From an uncultured Roseobacter sp. (GTDB lineage: Bacteria > Pseudomonadota > Alphaproteobacteria > Rhodobacterales > Rhodobacteraceae): DNA of 64,000 bases. Below the pieces are notes generated by a model. The model was not told the origin of the DNA, did not search any database, and saw only the letters and a list, made by a program, of their open reading frames with translations. How positions within the stretch are numbered: position 1 is the first letter of the stretch; each line of letters starts with the position of its first letter. A program made the position numbers and the translations under genes. Positions 53,694 to 62,782 of the stretch are shown here, piece by piece. The stretch is from contig NZ_CANKYM010000001.1 of assembly GCF_947488185.1 (NCBI RefSeq), forward strand, positions 744,001 through 808,000. Reading direction: 5' to 3'.

Positions 53694-56614
53694 GATTGTT
53701 TTCCAGCTACGTCAGCTTGCACGCCCTGCTCCGGTGTCAGCTGCGGGCGCAGCAGGGCCAGTGGATGTGCCTTGAGCGTTAGACGCGTCGCCACATAATC
53801 CTCGACCACCTCTTCCCCCAATGTCATTTCGGGCAACAGGGCCATGGGTTCATTGATCACTTCACCATCCAGATCGCTGGCAAAAAGCGGCAAGGTCCCG
53901 CCCGGCACGAGCGCCTTGGCCTCCCAGAGCGCTTCACGCCGTGCCAGCCCGATGTTCGCAAAGACATCTGCCTCCGCCAGCCGCACGATCTGTGAGGGGT
54001 CCAGCCCTGCCCGCCGCCAGACATCCTGCACTGTGCGGTAACCGTTTCCGCGCGCCGCCGTCAGCCATTCCGCGTCCTCTTCGCTCACCCCTTTGATCTG
54101 GCGAAACCCCAGCCTCAACGTCAGCCCGCCCTGCCCGTCAGGTTCTATCGTGTTGTCCCAAAAGCTGGCGTTGACACAGACGGGGCGCACCTCCACGCCA
54201 TGTTCGCGGGCATCGCGGACGATCTGCGCGGGCGCATAGAATCCCATGGGTTGGGAATTCAGCAAGGCGCAGGCGAAAATCCCCGGATGGTGGCATTTGA
54301 TCCAGCTCGAAGCATAGACCAGCAGCGCAAAGCTGGCCGCATGGCTTTCGGGAAACCCGTAGGACCCGAAACCTTCGATCTGGGAAAAACACCGTTCGGC
54401 AAAGTCGTCCTCATAGCCGTTGTGCTTCATCCCGCGCAGAAACAGGCTGCGGAATTCGCTGACATTGCCATGTTTCTTGAAGGTTGCCAGCGAGCGGCGG
54501 AGGCGATCTGCCTGATCGGGGGTAAAGCCCGCGCCAACGATGGCAATCTGCATCGCCTGCTCCTGAAAAAGCGGTACGCCCAGCGTTTTTCCCAACACCT
54601 CGCCCAGCGCGTCCGATGGGAAAGAGACCGCCTCCTCGCCGTTCCTGCGTCGGATGAAGGGGTGCACCATATCACCCTGAATGGGACCTGGTCGGATAAT
54701 CGCCACCTCGATCACCAGATCGTAGAATTTGCGTGGTTTCATCCGCGGCAGGAAATTCATCTGCGCGCGGCTTTCCACCTGAAAGACGCCAATGCTGTCG
54801 GCCTTGCAGAGCATGTCGTAAACACGCGGGTCTTCGGGGGGCAGTGTGGCCAGGGTGTAGCTTGCGTTATGATACATCTGAAGCAGGTCAAACGCTTTGC
54901 GGATGCAGGTGAGCATACCCAGAGACAACACGTCGACCTTGAGAATGCCCAAGGCCTCGATGTCATCCTTGTCCCAGCAGATGACAGTGCGACCCTCCAT
55001 CGTGGCATTCTCGATGGGCACCAGTTCGTCGAGCCGCCCCTCGGTAATCACGAACCCGCCCACGTGTTGAGAAAGATGCCGGGGGAAACCGTTGATTTCG
55101 TAAACCAGTTCCAGAGTCTGCTGCAGGCGGCGGTCGCGCGCATCCAGCCCGATTTCGGCCATGCGTTCGGCCTCGATCCCCTTGGTGGAGAAAAACCCCC
55201 AAAGCTGGGAGGAGAGCGCCGAGATCGTATCCTCGGTCAGGCCCATGGCGCGGCCCACCTCGCGGATCGCGCGTTTGCCTCGGTAGTGCACGACCGTTGC
55301 GCAAATGCCTGCGCGTTCCCGCCCGTAGCGTTCATAGATATGCTGGATCACCTCTTCGCGGCGTTCGTGCTCGAAATCCACGTCGATATCAGGCGGCTCG
55401 TCACGCGCCTCGGAGACGAAACGTTCAAAGACCATCGTGCCGATTTCCGGGCTGACAGAGGTGATGCCCATGCAGAAACAGACCACGGAATTGGCCGCCG
55501 ACCCGCGCCCCTGACAGAGAATGTCGCGGGACCGGGCAAAGGCAACGATGTCGCGGACCGTCAGGAAATAGGGTTCGTATTTCAGCTTCCCGATCAGCGT
55601 CAGCTCGTGTTCGAGCAGCTTGTGCACCTTCTCAGGCGCCCCCTGCGGATAGCGCCAATCGAGACCCTCATAGGCAAGACGGCGCAGACGTTCGGACGGG
55701 GTTTCAGTTTCGGTGCCTTCCGATGGGTATTCGTAGCGCAACTCGTCCAGCGAAAACGTCAGGCTCTGCGACAGGGCATAGGCGCGGTCGACCGCCTCTT
55801 CGAACCCTGCAAAGAGCCGCCGCATCTCTGTCTCGGAGCGCAGGCGTGCCTCGCTGTTGGGCAATGCGTCACGGCCAAGCGCATCCACCCGGCAGCGGGA
55901 CCGGATGGCGGTGACGACATCCGCCAGTTTGCGCCGGGCACCGTGGTGCATCAGCGGCGACGCGCTGGCCAGGGTTGGTATGTCCAGGGCTGCCGCCTGA
56001 TCCGTAAGGCCCGCGAAATGATCAGCATCGCGGCCATCGTATTGGGGCACGAGACCGATGTGGAGTTTTCCGGCAAAGCGGCGCGTCAGCGTTCGTGCGG
56101 TTTGCACCCATCCATCCGCGCCGCCCGGTGAGTTTTGCGTTTGTGGCCAGAGGATCATTTGCAGCCCTGCCCCGCCTTTCAGCAGGTCCGCAAGCTGCAG
56201 ATCGCAGGCACCTTTTTCCGCAGCCAATCGACCCTTGGACAACAAACGACACAGAACACCCCAGCCCGCCCGGCTTTCGGGCAGCACCGTCACCGGACAG
56301 GCATCGGTAAAGACAAGTTGGGTCGCCGGGATCAATCGGGGCCGGACAGAAAGGATGTTTTCCGACTGGCTCGGACCTTTTGGGGCATGCGGCCCCATGG
56401 GTCCATGCGCGGCTTCCCAAGCCTCACGCTCCTGCAGTTGCCGCGTGATGTCGCGGGCCTGCGCATGTGCCCGCACGATCCCGGCCACCGAGTTTTCATC
56501 GGCAATGGCAATCGCGGGCAGACCTAGAGCAGCGGCCCGTGACATGTATTCCTCCGGATGGGACGCCCCTTTGAGGAAGGAGAAATTCGAGGTGATATTG
56601 AGTTCGGCAAACAT
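53690..56614 (-). CDS. dnaE2: Error-prone DNA polymerase III alpha subunit DnaE2 (C-terminally short)
   Basis: 974 residues. The PHP domain opens the protein (NITSNFSFLKGASHPEEYMS). The catalytic palm has PDIDVDFEHERREEVIQHIY near residue 408 and LKVDVLSLGMLT near 560, and the finger/helix-hairpin regions follow. DnaE2 synthesises past lesions with ImuA and ImuB during SOS. The chain stops soon after TLKAHPLALLRPQLTPEQG, where many DnaE2 proteins (about 1050-1100 residues) continue into an OB-fold domain; here the last residues (VAGKQS) differ and the HTH gene lies directly beyond. A near-consensus LexA site is upstream. Confidence 0.92.
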   Translation of the reverse strand: MFAELNITSNFSFLKGASHPEEYMSRAAALGLPAIAIADENSVAGIVRAHAQARDITRQLQEREAWEAAHGPMGPHAPKGPSQSENILSVRPRLIPATQLVFTDACPVTVLPESRAGWGVLCRLLSKGRLAAEKGACDLQLADLLKGGAGLQMILWPQTQNSPGGADGWVQTARTLTRRFAGKLHIGLVPQYDGRDADHFAGLTDQAAALDIPTLASASPLMHHGARRKLADVVTAIRSRCRVDALGRDALPNSEARLRSETEMRRLFAGFEEAVDRAYALSQSLTFSLDELRYEYPSEGTETETPSERLRRLAYEGLDWRYPQGAPEKVHKLLEHELTLIGKLKYEPYFLTVRDIVAFARSRDILCQGRGSAANSVVCFCMGITSVSPEIGTMVFERFVSEARDEPPDIDVDFEHERREEVIQHIYERYGRERAGICATVVHYRGKRAIREVGRAMGLTEDTISALSSQLWGFFSTKGIEAERMAEIGLDARDRRLQQTLELVYEINGFPRHLSQHVGGFVITEGRLDELVPIENATMEGRTVICWDKDDIEALGILKVDVLSLGMLTCIRKAFDLLQMYHNASYTLATLPPEDPRVYDMLCKADSIGVFQVESRAQMNFLPRMKPRKFYDLVIEVAIIRPGPIQGDMVHPFIRRRNGEEAVSFPSDALGEVLGKTLGVPLFQEQAMQIAIVGAGFTPDQADRLRRSLATFKKHGNVSEFRSLFLRGMKHNGYEDDFAERCFSQIEGFGSYGFPESHAASFALLVYASSWIKCHHPGIFACALLNSQPMGFYAPAQIVRDAREHGVEVRPVCVNASFWDNTIEPDGQGGLTLRLGFRQIKGVSEEDAEWLTAARGNGYRTVQDVWRRAGLDPSQIVRLAEADVFANIGLARREALWEAKALVPGGTLPLFASDLDGEVINEPMALLPEMTLGEEVVEDYVATRLTLKAHPLALLRPQLTPEQGVQADVAGKQS

Positions 56615-56630
56615 AGCAGGGCTGCAGTAT

Positions 56631-56645
56631 ATTCACCTTTTGTTC
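56631..56645. promoter_or_regulatory. LexA-like site upstream of dnaE2
   Basis: ATTC-N7-GTTC (GAAC-N7-GAAT on the coding strand), one base off the alphaproteobacterial LexA repeat, ending 17 bases before the dnaE2 start. The coding-strand spacer AAAAGGT resembles that at imuB (AAATAGT). Confidence 0.5.
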
Positions 56646-56745
56646 CTATTTGGAGTCTCTTTTGAAAGCGCATCATTCGGATCGATTGAAGCCACCTCTT
56701 CATGGCACACCCGTCGCAGCAAATACGCGGAAAAGGATACTGAAT

Positions 56746-57213
56746 ATGCCTAATTTCATTGCCTTAGAGACGGATATGGTCCGCACTCTTCAAAACGGTG
56801 GTCTGGACATCAACGGTCAAAAGCCACAGCGCAAAACCTCCACGGGTGCCGGCAACCCCTGCCGACACTGCCTCAAAGACGTGCCTGAGGGAGAGGAAAT
56901 GTTGATTCTCGCACACCGCCCCTTTGACGGGGTGCATGCCTATGCCGAAACCGGGCCGATTTTCCTGTGCGCCAAACCCTGCGCGCGCGGCGGCAATTCG
57001 GCTGATCTGCCCACAATCCTGACGACATCACGGGACTACCTGGTGAAAGGCTATTCCGCAGATGAACATATCGTCTACGGCACGGGCGAAGTCGTTGCGA
57101 CAACGGATATTCAGGCCAAGGTTGCCGATGTCTTCAACAACCCCGAGGTTGCGTTCATCCACGTCCGATCTGCACGCAACAACTGCTATCAGGCCCGAAT
57201 TGAACGCGATTGA
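56746..57213 (+). CDS. DUF1203 domain-containing protein
   Basis: 155 residues from [28 protein letters not shown] lies upstream, while the frame's extension to 56650 has no site. Family features: [20 protein letters not shown] with a CxxC pair, [44 protein letters not shown] and [15 protein letters not shown]. Cysteines suggest metal binding or redox activity, but the family has no proven function. It is divergent from dnaE2 across about 130 bases. Confidence 0.85.
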   Translation: MPNFIALETDMVRTLQNGGLDINGQKPQRKTSTGAGNPCRHCLKDVPEGEEMLILAHRPFDGVHAYAETGPIFLCAKPCARGGNSADLPTILTTSRDYLVKGYSADEHIVYGTGEVVATTDIQAKVADVFNNPEVAFIHVRSARNNCYQARIERD

Positions 57214-57293
57214 CCTATGGGGGTTCGGATGGGCTTGCCCCACGCCACGGCTTTGGCCATAACGGCACGGCAAAGCCAGAGGACGCCTTTTCC

Positions 57294-57470
57294 ATGCAGC
57301 AGCCGCCCGAAACCAAGATCGTCGAGAGTTTCCGCATCGCCTGTGACGGTGGTGAAGGTGCCTTGGGCCACCCGCGAGTCTGGTTGCAGATTCCCAAGGA
57401 TGTCGGCTGGGTGGAATGTGGGTATTGCGACTGCAAATACGTGCATAAGGATTTTGCAGACAAGGTCTGA
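57294..57470 (+). CDS. NDUFS6-like zinc-finger protein (complex I accessory type)
   Basis: 58 residues from [20 protein letters not shown], with GAGGA ten bases upstream. The zf-CHCC pattern is complete: Cys17-x8-His26, then Cys42-x2-Cys45 (GYCD). It matches the alphaproteobacterial and mitochondrial NDUFS6-type domain, which binds zinc at the peripheral arm of NADH dehydrogenase. The other nuo genes are not here. A membrane protein gene follows 61 bases downstream. Confidence 0.85.
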   Translation: MQQPPETKIVESFRIACDGGEGALGHPRVWLQIPKDVGWVECGYCDCKYVHKDFADKV

Positions 57471-57531
57471 GACCCGCCTCAATCTTGCCATGCTGCGCCG
57501 TTAACACGGCGTGACGATTGGAGGGCATGAT

Positions 57532-57984
57532 ATGTCAGAGACAGCCATACGCAGTGCACCATTTTCCTGTGCAGCCATTGGGCTTGGCGCATCAGCATTG
57601 TTTCTTGCGTTGTTGATTGTCTATGCAGGCCCCTTCACGGCTCAGCCCGATATCGGCACGACAATCGGTGAGATTGCAGGAAACATGCGGGCTGCAGCAC
57701 AACGCGCGGTGCAAGGCCTGCCCCAGCCCGAAGCGACCGTGGTTCAGCCCGCCTGGGATATCGACCGCATCCTCATGACCGCCGCGCCGTCGATTGGCGT
57801 TCTGGGTCTTCTGATGGCGATTACTGGCTTTATCCGCAAAGAGCCCAAACGCGCGGCAGCCTGTGGCCTCGCCATCAGCACCGGTGCAATCCTCGTTCAG
57901 GTCTTGCTGATCGCGGTGCTGATCATCGCCGGTGTCATGCTGCTGATCGGGATCATGCAGAATATGGACTCCATTCTCGGCTGA
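57532..57984 (+). CDS. Membrane protein of unknown function
   Basis: 150 residues from the ATG at 57532 (GGAGG seven bases upstream). About four hydrophobic helices: IGLGASALFLALLIVYAGPF, SIGVLGLLMAITGF, ACGLAISTGAILVQVLLIAV and LLIAVLIIAGVMLLIGIMQN. Between the first two is a periplasmic-looking stretch (PDIGTTIGEIAGNMRAAAQR). No conserved domain recognised. It precedes polA by 83 bases. Confidence 0.7.
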   Translation: MSETAIRSAPFSCAAIGLGASALFLALLIVYAGPFTAQPDIGTTIGEIAGNMRAAAQRAVQGLPQPEATVVQPAWDIDRILMTAAPSIGVLGLLMAITGFIRKEPKRAAACGLAISTGAILVQVLLIAVLIIAGVMLLIGIMQNMDSILG

Positions 57985-58067
57985 TCCCGGGCACAACCCG
58001 ATCCGGTTCTGGACTTCGGCGCGCGTGCACGCCATGAACGGTACATCGCGACATGGGGGCTGGACAT

Positions 58068-60863
58068 ATGGCATTTGGCAAAGGGCATCATCTTCATCTG
58101 ATCGATGGATCGGCCTTCATTTTCCGCGCCTATCACGCGCTGCCGCCGCTGACGCGCAAATCCGACGGGCTGCCCATCGGGGCGGTGTCGGGCTTTTGCA
58201 ACATGTTGCAGCGCTATGTGGAAACCAACACCGGCGATGATGCCCCGACCCATGTGGCGGTGATCTTCGACAAAGGCAGCCATACTTTCCGCAACGAGAT
58301 GTACGACCAATACAAGGCCAATCGCGAGGCGATGCCCGAAGACCTGCGCCCGCAGATCCCGTTGACCCGCCGCGCGACCATTGCCTTCAACATCGCCTGC
58401 GAGGAAAAAGAGGGCTTTGAGGCCGATGACATCATCGCCACGCTGGCCGTACAGGCGCGCGCGGCGGGCGGGCGCTGCACCATCATCAGCTCTGACAAGG
58501 ACCTGATGCAACTGGTGGGCGACGGGGTCGAGATGCTCGATGCGATGAAGAACAAGCGCATCGACCGGGACGGCGTCTTTGAGAAGTTCGGCGTCTACCC
58601 TGACCGCGTGGTGGACGTGCAGGCGCTCGCTGGTGACAGCGTCGACAATGTGCCCGGCGCGCCGGGGATCGGCGTCAAGACCGCCGCCTTGCTGATCAAC
58701 GAGTACGGTGATCTCGATGCGCTCTTGGAACGCGCCGAAGAGATCAAACAGCCCAAACGCCGCCAGACCCTGATCGACCACGCCGAGCAGATTCGCCTCT
58801 CCCGCAAGCTGGTGCTGTTGGACGAAAACACCCCGCTCGATTTCACACTCGACGATCTGGAGGTGCGCACACCGGACCCCGACCAGCTGATGCCGTTCCT
58901 CGCGGAGATGGAATTCCGCACGCTCACCAAACGCATCGCCGAGAAGCTGGATGTCGAGCCGCCGGAGATCGACGACACGCCGGCCTCCGCTCCGGAAGCG
59001 CCTGAGATCGAAGAGGTGCCGTTTGACCGTGCGGGCTATGCCAAGGTGGGCACCGCAGAGGAGCTGCAGGCCTGGATCGACCAGATTTATGAGCGCGGCT
59101 ATGTGGCCGTCGACACCGAGACAACGGGGCTGAATGAGATGACAGCCGATCTGGTGGGGATTTCGCTCTGCGTCGAACCGGGGCAGGCCTGCTATGTGCC
59201 GCTCATTCACAAAAAGGACAGTGGAGACGGCCTTTTCGGCTCCGACGATCTGGCCGAGGGGCAATTGCCCGTGGATGAGGCGCTGGAGATGCTGAAACCA
59301 GTGCTGGAGGATCCTTCGATCCTCAAGATCGGGCAGAACATGAAGTACGATCTGAAGATCTTTGCCCAGCATGGCATCACCGTCGCCCCCATCGACGACA
59401 CCATGCTGATGTCCTACGCGATGCACGGCGGGCTGCACAATCACGGCATGGACACGCTGTCGGAGCGCTATCTCAACCACACGCCGATCCCGATCAAACC
59501 TCTGCTGGGCTCGGGCAAATCCGCGATCACCTTCGACAAGGTGCCTCTGGAGGATGCGGTGCCCTATGCCGCCGAAGACGCCGACATTACCCTGCGGCTC
59601 TGGCAGCAGTTCAAGCCCTCGCTGCACCGCACCCAGGTCACCCGCGTCTACGAAACGCTCGAACGGCCCCTGGTGCCGGTGCTGGCGCAGATGGAGCGGA
59701 CCGGCATCAAGGTGGACCGCGACACGCTCAGCCGCATGTCGAACGCCTTCAGCCAGAGCATGGCGGGGCTGGAGGCCGAAATTCACGAGCTGGCAGGTCG
59801 CAGCTTTAACGTCGGCAGTCCCAAGCAGTTGGGCGAGATTCTCTTTGACGAGATGTCACTGCCCGGCGGGAAGAAAGGCAAGACCGGCGCCTATGCGACC
59901 GGCGCGGATGTGCTCGAAGACCTCGCGACCGAGCATGAATTGCCCGCCCGCGTTCTGGACTGGCGGCAGCTTTCCAAGCTGAAATCGACCTACACCGATG
60001 CGCTACAAGATCATATCAATGCAGACACGGGCCGTGTGCACACGTCTTATTCCATTGCCGGGGCCTCGACCGGACGGCTCGCCTCCACCGATCCAAACCT
60101 GCAAAACATCCCAATCCGCACCGAGGAAGGCCGCCGCATCCGTGAGGCCTTTGTCGCTGAGGAGGGCAAGACATTGGTCGCCCTCGACTACAGCCAGATC
60201 GAACTGCGCATTCTTGCCCATATCGCCGATATCGACGCGCTGAAAGAGGCGTTCAAACGCGGCGATGACATCCACGCCATGACCGCCTCGGAGATGTTCG
60301 ACGTGCCCATGGACGAGATGACCCCCGAAATCCGCCGCCGCGCCAAGGCGATCAATTTCGGCGTGATCTACGGCATCTCGGGCTTTGGTCTGGCCCGCAA
60401 CCTGCGCATCCCGCGCAGCGAGGCGCAGGAGTTCATCAACCGCTATTTCGAACGTTTCCCCGGCATCCGCACCTACATGGATGACACCAAGGCCTTCGCG
60501 AAAGAGCACGGCTATGTACAGACGCTCTTTGGCCGCCGCATCCACACGCCCAACATCGGCGCAAAGGGCCCGCATGCAGGGTTCGCCGCCCGCGCAGCAA
60601 TCAACGCGCCCATTCAGGGGACCGCCGCCGACGTGATCCGCCGCGCCATGGTGCGGATGCCCGCCGCCATCGAACAGCTGCCTGCCAAGATGCTACTGCA
60701 GGTGCATGACGAACTGCTCTTCGAGGTGGAAGAAGGCGCCGAAGACGACCTGATCAAAGTGGCCCGGGATATCATGGAAGCGGCCTGCGACCCGGTGGTA
60801 AAACTCGATGTGCAGCTCAGCGTCGATGCAGGGCAAGGCGCCAACTGGGCCGTCGCGCACTAA
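58068..60863 (+). CDS. polA: DNA polymerase I
   Basis: 931 residues from the ATG at 58068 (MAFGKGHHLHLIDGSAFIFR); an in-frame ATG at 58053 is also possible. The 5'-3' exonuclease domain occupies the first 290 residues. The 3'-5' exonuclease motifs are intact (VAVDTETTGLNEM, NMKYDLKIFAQ, YAAEDADITLRL), so proofreading is expected. The polymerase domain has LDYSQIELRILAHI, RRRAKAINFGVIYG and LLQVHDELLFEV. It fills gaps and removes RNA primers. A GC-rich multi-hairpin stretch follows the stop. Confidence 0.97.
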   Translation: MAFGKGHHLHLIDGSAFIFRAYHALPPLTRKSDGLPIGAVSGFCNMLQRYVETNTGDDAPTHVAVIFDKGSHTFRNEMYDQYKANREAMPEDLRPQIPLTRRATIAFNIACEEKEGFEADDIIATLAVQARAAGGRCTIISSDKDLMQLVGDGVEMLDAMKNKRIDRDGVFEKFGVYPDRVVDVQALAGDSVDNVPGAPGIGVKTAALLINEYGDLDALLERAEEIKQPKRRQTLIDHAEQIRLSRKLVLLDENTPLDFTLDDLEVRTPDPDQLMPFLAEMEFRTLTKRIAEKLDVEPPEIDDTPASAPEAPEIEEVPFDRAGYAKVGTAEELQAWIDQIYERGYVAVDTETTGLNEMTADLVGISLCVEPGQACYVPLIHKKDSGDGLFGSDDLAEGQLPVDEALEMLKPVLEDPSILKIGQNMKYDLKIFAQHGITVAPIDDTMLMSYAMHGGLHNHGMDTLSERYLNHTPIPIKPLLGSGKSAITFDKVPLEDAVPYAAEDADITLRLWQQFKPSLHRTQVTRVYETLERPLVPVLAQMERTGIKVDRDTLSRMSNAFSQSMAGLEAEIHELAGRSFNVGSPKQLGEILFDEMSLPGGKKGKTGAYATGADVLEDLATEHELPARVLDWRQLSKLKSTYTDALQDHINADTGRVHTSYSIAGASTGRLASTDPNLQNIPIRTEEGRRIREAFVAEEGKTLVALDYSQIELRILAHIADIDALKEAFKRGDDIHAMTASEMFDVPMDEMTPEIRRRAKAINFGVIYGISGFGLARNLRIPRSEAQEFINRYFERFPGIRTYMDDTKAFAKEHGYVQTLFGRRIHTPNIGAKGPHAGFAARAAINAPIQGTAADVIRRAMVRMPAAIEQLPAKMLLQVHDELLFEVEEGAEDDLIKVARDIMEAACDPVVKLDVQLSVDAGQGANWAVAH

Positions 60864-60880
60864 GGCGGCGACCCTCCCAC

Positions 60881-60953
60881 ACCGGGTGCCGCTGGTCCGC
60901 CCGGCGGGCACCGCCGGGCAGCGCCCGCCCCCCTTCGATGGGGGAAAGGGCGC
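60881..60953 (+). repeat. GC-rich double-hairpin element downstream of polA
   Basis: Two potential stem-loops: GGTGCC/GGCACC at 60885-60890 and 60907-60912, and a longer one at 60921-60953 in which GCGCCC pairs GGGCGC and an inner CCCCC pairs GGGGG. There is no T-run. It could be a transcript-end structure or a REP-like element. Confidence 0.45.
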
Positions 60954-61001
60954 TCCCTCAACTCCAGATACCCGCGGTGCAGAATTGCAGAGCCTCCGTG
61001 C

Positions 61002-61244
61002 TTAAACCTGCGTTTGCGTGTCCTGCCGGACCAACCGCGCCACAAGGCGGCGGGTGATGGGCGCCACAACCAGAACCGTGGGGAAGGCCACGGCCCAGCT
61101 GGGCAGCCAATTCGTCATCCACAAAGCGACAAACCCGTCGATCCAGCCCACGGTGCGGACCGAGGCAATGCCGGAGACGATGAAAGACATCAACCCCGAC
61201 AGGATCAGGCCAAAAAGAACATGTTGGTAGCGGGCTGGGATCAT
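61002..61244 (-). CDS. DUF2798 domain-containing membrane protein
   Basis: 80 residues from the ATG at 61244 (MIPARYQHVLFGLILSGLMS) with GGAGAG upstream; the frame is open to 61298. Two membrane helices (FGLILSGLMSFIVSGIAS and WAVAFPTVLVVAPITRRLV) separated by a loop with WMTNWLPSW match DUF2798, a small membrane family of unknown function. It stands alone between polA and the isomerase-like gene. Confidence 0.82.
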   Translation of the reverse strand: MIPARYQHVLFGLILSGLMSFIVSGIASVRTVGWIDGFVALWMTNWLPSWAVAFPTVLVVAPITRRLVARLVRQDTQTQV

Positions 61245-61322
61245 CAGGCTCTCCATTGCAGGACGCCCGACCATAGACCTATCCCTGTGGTTTGACACGT
61301 GCAGCCACGCACAGACGGCCCG

Positions 61323-62066
61323 CTACCAGCGCAGCTTGTCGAGATTGTGCCGATGCACCTGCGGCGCCGCAGTAGGATCACTACCCACACCCACCCATCC
61401 ATCATAGGCGATGTCCATCAGACCCGTCGAAAGCGCCTCCAGATCAGCAGACCCACCCGGCGCGTCGGAAACCTGCACCTGCCGGATCAGCTTGGCGTGG
61501 GTTTCCAGCACCTCGACCGGATCACCGTGCATCACCTCCGCTTCGTAGCTGTCGAACTGCAGGCCCACATTGGGCGCATCAACCTCGCTCAGGATCTCAG
61601 CCGCGAGGTCGTAGCTGTTCAGAAAGGAGCCGGGCAGGTCGCCCGCATTGGCCGGGCTGATGGTGAGCAGCAGACCTTCCGGTGCGGCCTCCGCCGCTGC
61701 TTGCAGGTTCTCGATCAGGGTCTGCCGCGCCGCATCCCCCTCGGCCACGCCGGGCAAAAGCTGCAGCACTGGCGTGCGCAGCGCCGCGCAATAGCGTATC
61801 GCCCGCCGCAGATCATACTTGAACCGGTCCGCCGCCTCCGGCACGGCCGCAAATCCACGCGCACCACCCGTGTAGTTTGGAGGCGGTGCCGCCATCAGCA
61901 CCATCGAAAGCCCCGCGCGCAGCAGGGCGCGCTGCGTCTCCTTTGCGGGCATTTCATACGGGAAGAGCACCTCGACCCCATCAAATCCTGCCTCCGCCGC
62001 CACCTCGAAACGATCGAGATAGGGCAGGTCAGGCCAGAGCGCGCTCAGGTTGGCAGCAAACTTCAT
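61323..62066 (-). CDS. Hydroxypyruvate isomerase-like TIM-barrel protein (altered metal site)
   Basis: 247 residues, the usual length of Hyi proteins. The barrel is recognisable (KFAANLSALWPDLPYLDRFE, FDGVEVLFPYEM, LQLLPGVAEGDAARQTLIEN, IRQVQVSDAPG). The metal-binding positions are changed: the LLIEPIN Glu is Ser in LLTISPANAG, and the GxxGCEY Glu is missing in GWVGVGSDP; the Asp in LQFDSYEAEVM and the Gln of VQVSD remain. It may have lost isomerase activity or use another Glu. Substrate unknown. It lies 71 bases from the DUF1285 gene on the same strand. Confidence 0.78.
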   Translation of the reverse strand: MKFAANLSALWPDLPYLDRFEVAAEAGFDGVEVLFPYEMPAKETQRALLRAGLSMVLMAAPPPNYTGGARGFAAVPEAADRFKYDLRRAIRYCAALRTPVLQLLPGVAEGDAARQTLIENLQAAAEAAPEGLLLTISPANAGDLPGSFLNSYDLAAEILSEVDAPNVGLQFDSYEAEVMHGDPVEVLETHAKLIRQVQVSDAPGGSADLEALSTGLMDIAYDGWVGVGSDPTAAPQVHRHNLDKLRW

Positions 62067-62137
62067 GTAATGATCCGGTGTCAGCTTTCAGGCGCGACCG
62101 TAGAACGCCGCCCGCGACACCGCAAACCGCTTTCGCC

Positions 62138-62713
62138 TCACAGCAATTCCGCGCTTGGAATGATCGGGAAGAAAGTGCCTTTCGACCACACCCCGAACCA
62201 ATCGTCGTGATGCACGCCCAGATCCACCAACCGGTAGAAGCTCTTGCGATCAATCAGCGCTTCAATCTCGGCACGTATACGAATGTAAGGCGATGGCTCA
62301 CCGGTCTCCGGGTCACGCACCACCCGGATGGGCAGATCCGCGCTCGCCACTGCCTTGTCCTCCACCTGGGTCTCAAAGGTCAGCACCTGATCCTCGCCCG
62401 TACCGCTGGCCTCGAAATCCACCGCCACGAAAGGCGCATCATCCACGGTGATCCCCACCTTCTCCACCGGGGTCACCAGGAAGTATTTCTCCCCTTCCTT
62501 CTTGAGAATCGATGAGAAGAGTTTCACCAATCCGGGCCGCCCAATCGGCGTGCCCTGATAAAACCACGTCCCGTCCCGCGCGATGCGCATGTCCAGATCC
62601 CCGCAAAACGGCGGGTTCCAGAGATGCACGGGCGGCAATCCGCGTGTTTTTGCGGCAGTTAACGATGCCGCAAGACTTTCTGCCGACGGTGTCACGGTTT
62701 TTTGTCCACTCAT
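62138..62713 (-). CDS. DUF1285 domain-containing protein
   Basis: 191 residues if started at 62713 (MSGQKTVTPSAESLAASLTA); 62725 is an alternative start. Family segments: LPPVHLWNPPFCGDLDMRIA, GTWFYQGTPIGRPGLVKLFS, ILKKEGEKYFLVTPVEKVGI, VDDAPFVAVDFEASG and FYRLVDLGVHHDDWFGVWSK. Soluble, no signal peptide. Function is unknown, though structures show a two-domain beta-rich fold. It is divergent from moxR across about 70 bases. Confidence 0.85.
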   Translation of the reverse strand: MSGQKTVTPSAESLAASLTAAKTRGLPPVHLWNPPFCGDLDMRIARDGTWFYQGTPIGRPGLVKLFSSILKKEGEKYFLVTPVEKVGITVDDAPFVAVDFEASGTGEDQVLTFETQVEDKAVASADLPIRVVRDPETGEPSPYIRIRAEIEALIDRKSFYRLVDLGVHHDDWFGVWSKGTFFPIIPSAELL

Positions 62714-62782
62714 TGCTTTTGCCATTTCCCATGCGCACGTTAGAGTTACATTCGAACATATAATTCTTTGGAGCACGTTGTC

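Noticed and set aside
54200..56131. Long plus-strand open frame (643 codons) opposite dnaE2
   Set aside because: Antisense shadow; dnaE2 motifs account for the region on the other strand.
57897..59786. Long minus-strand open frame (629 codons) opposite polA
   Set aside because: It is an antisense shadow of the polymerase gene, with high His/Arg/Gln content typical of reverse-frame translation at high GC, and no recognisable domain.
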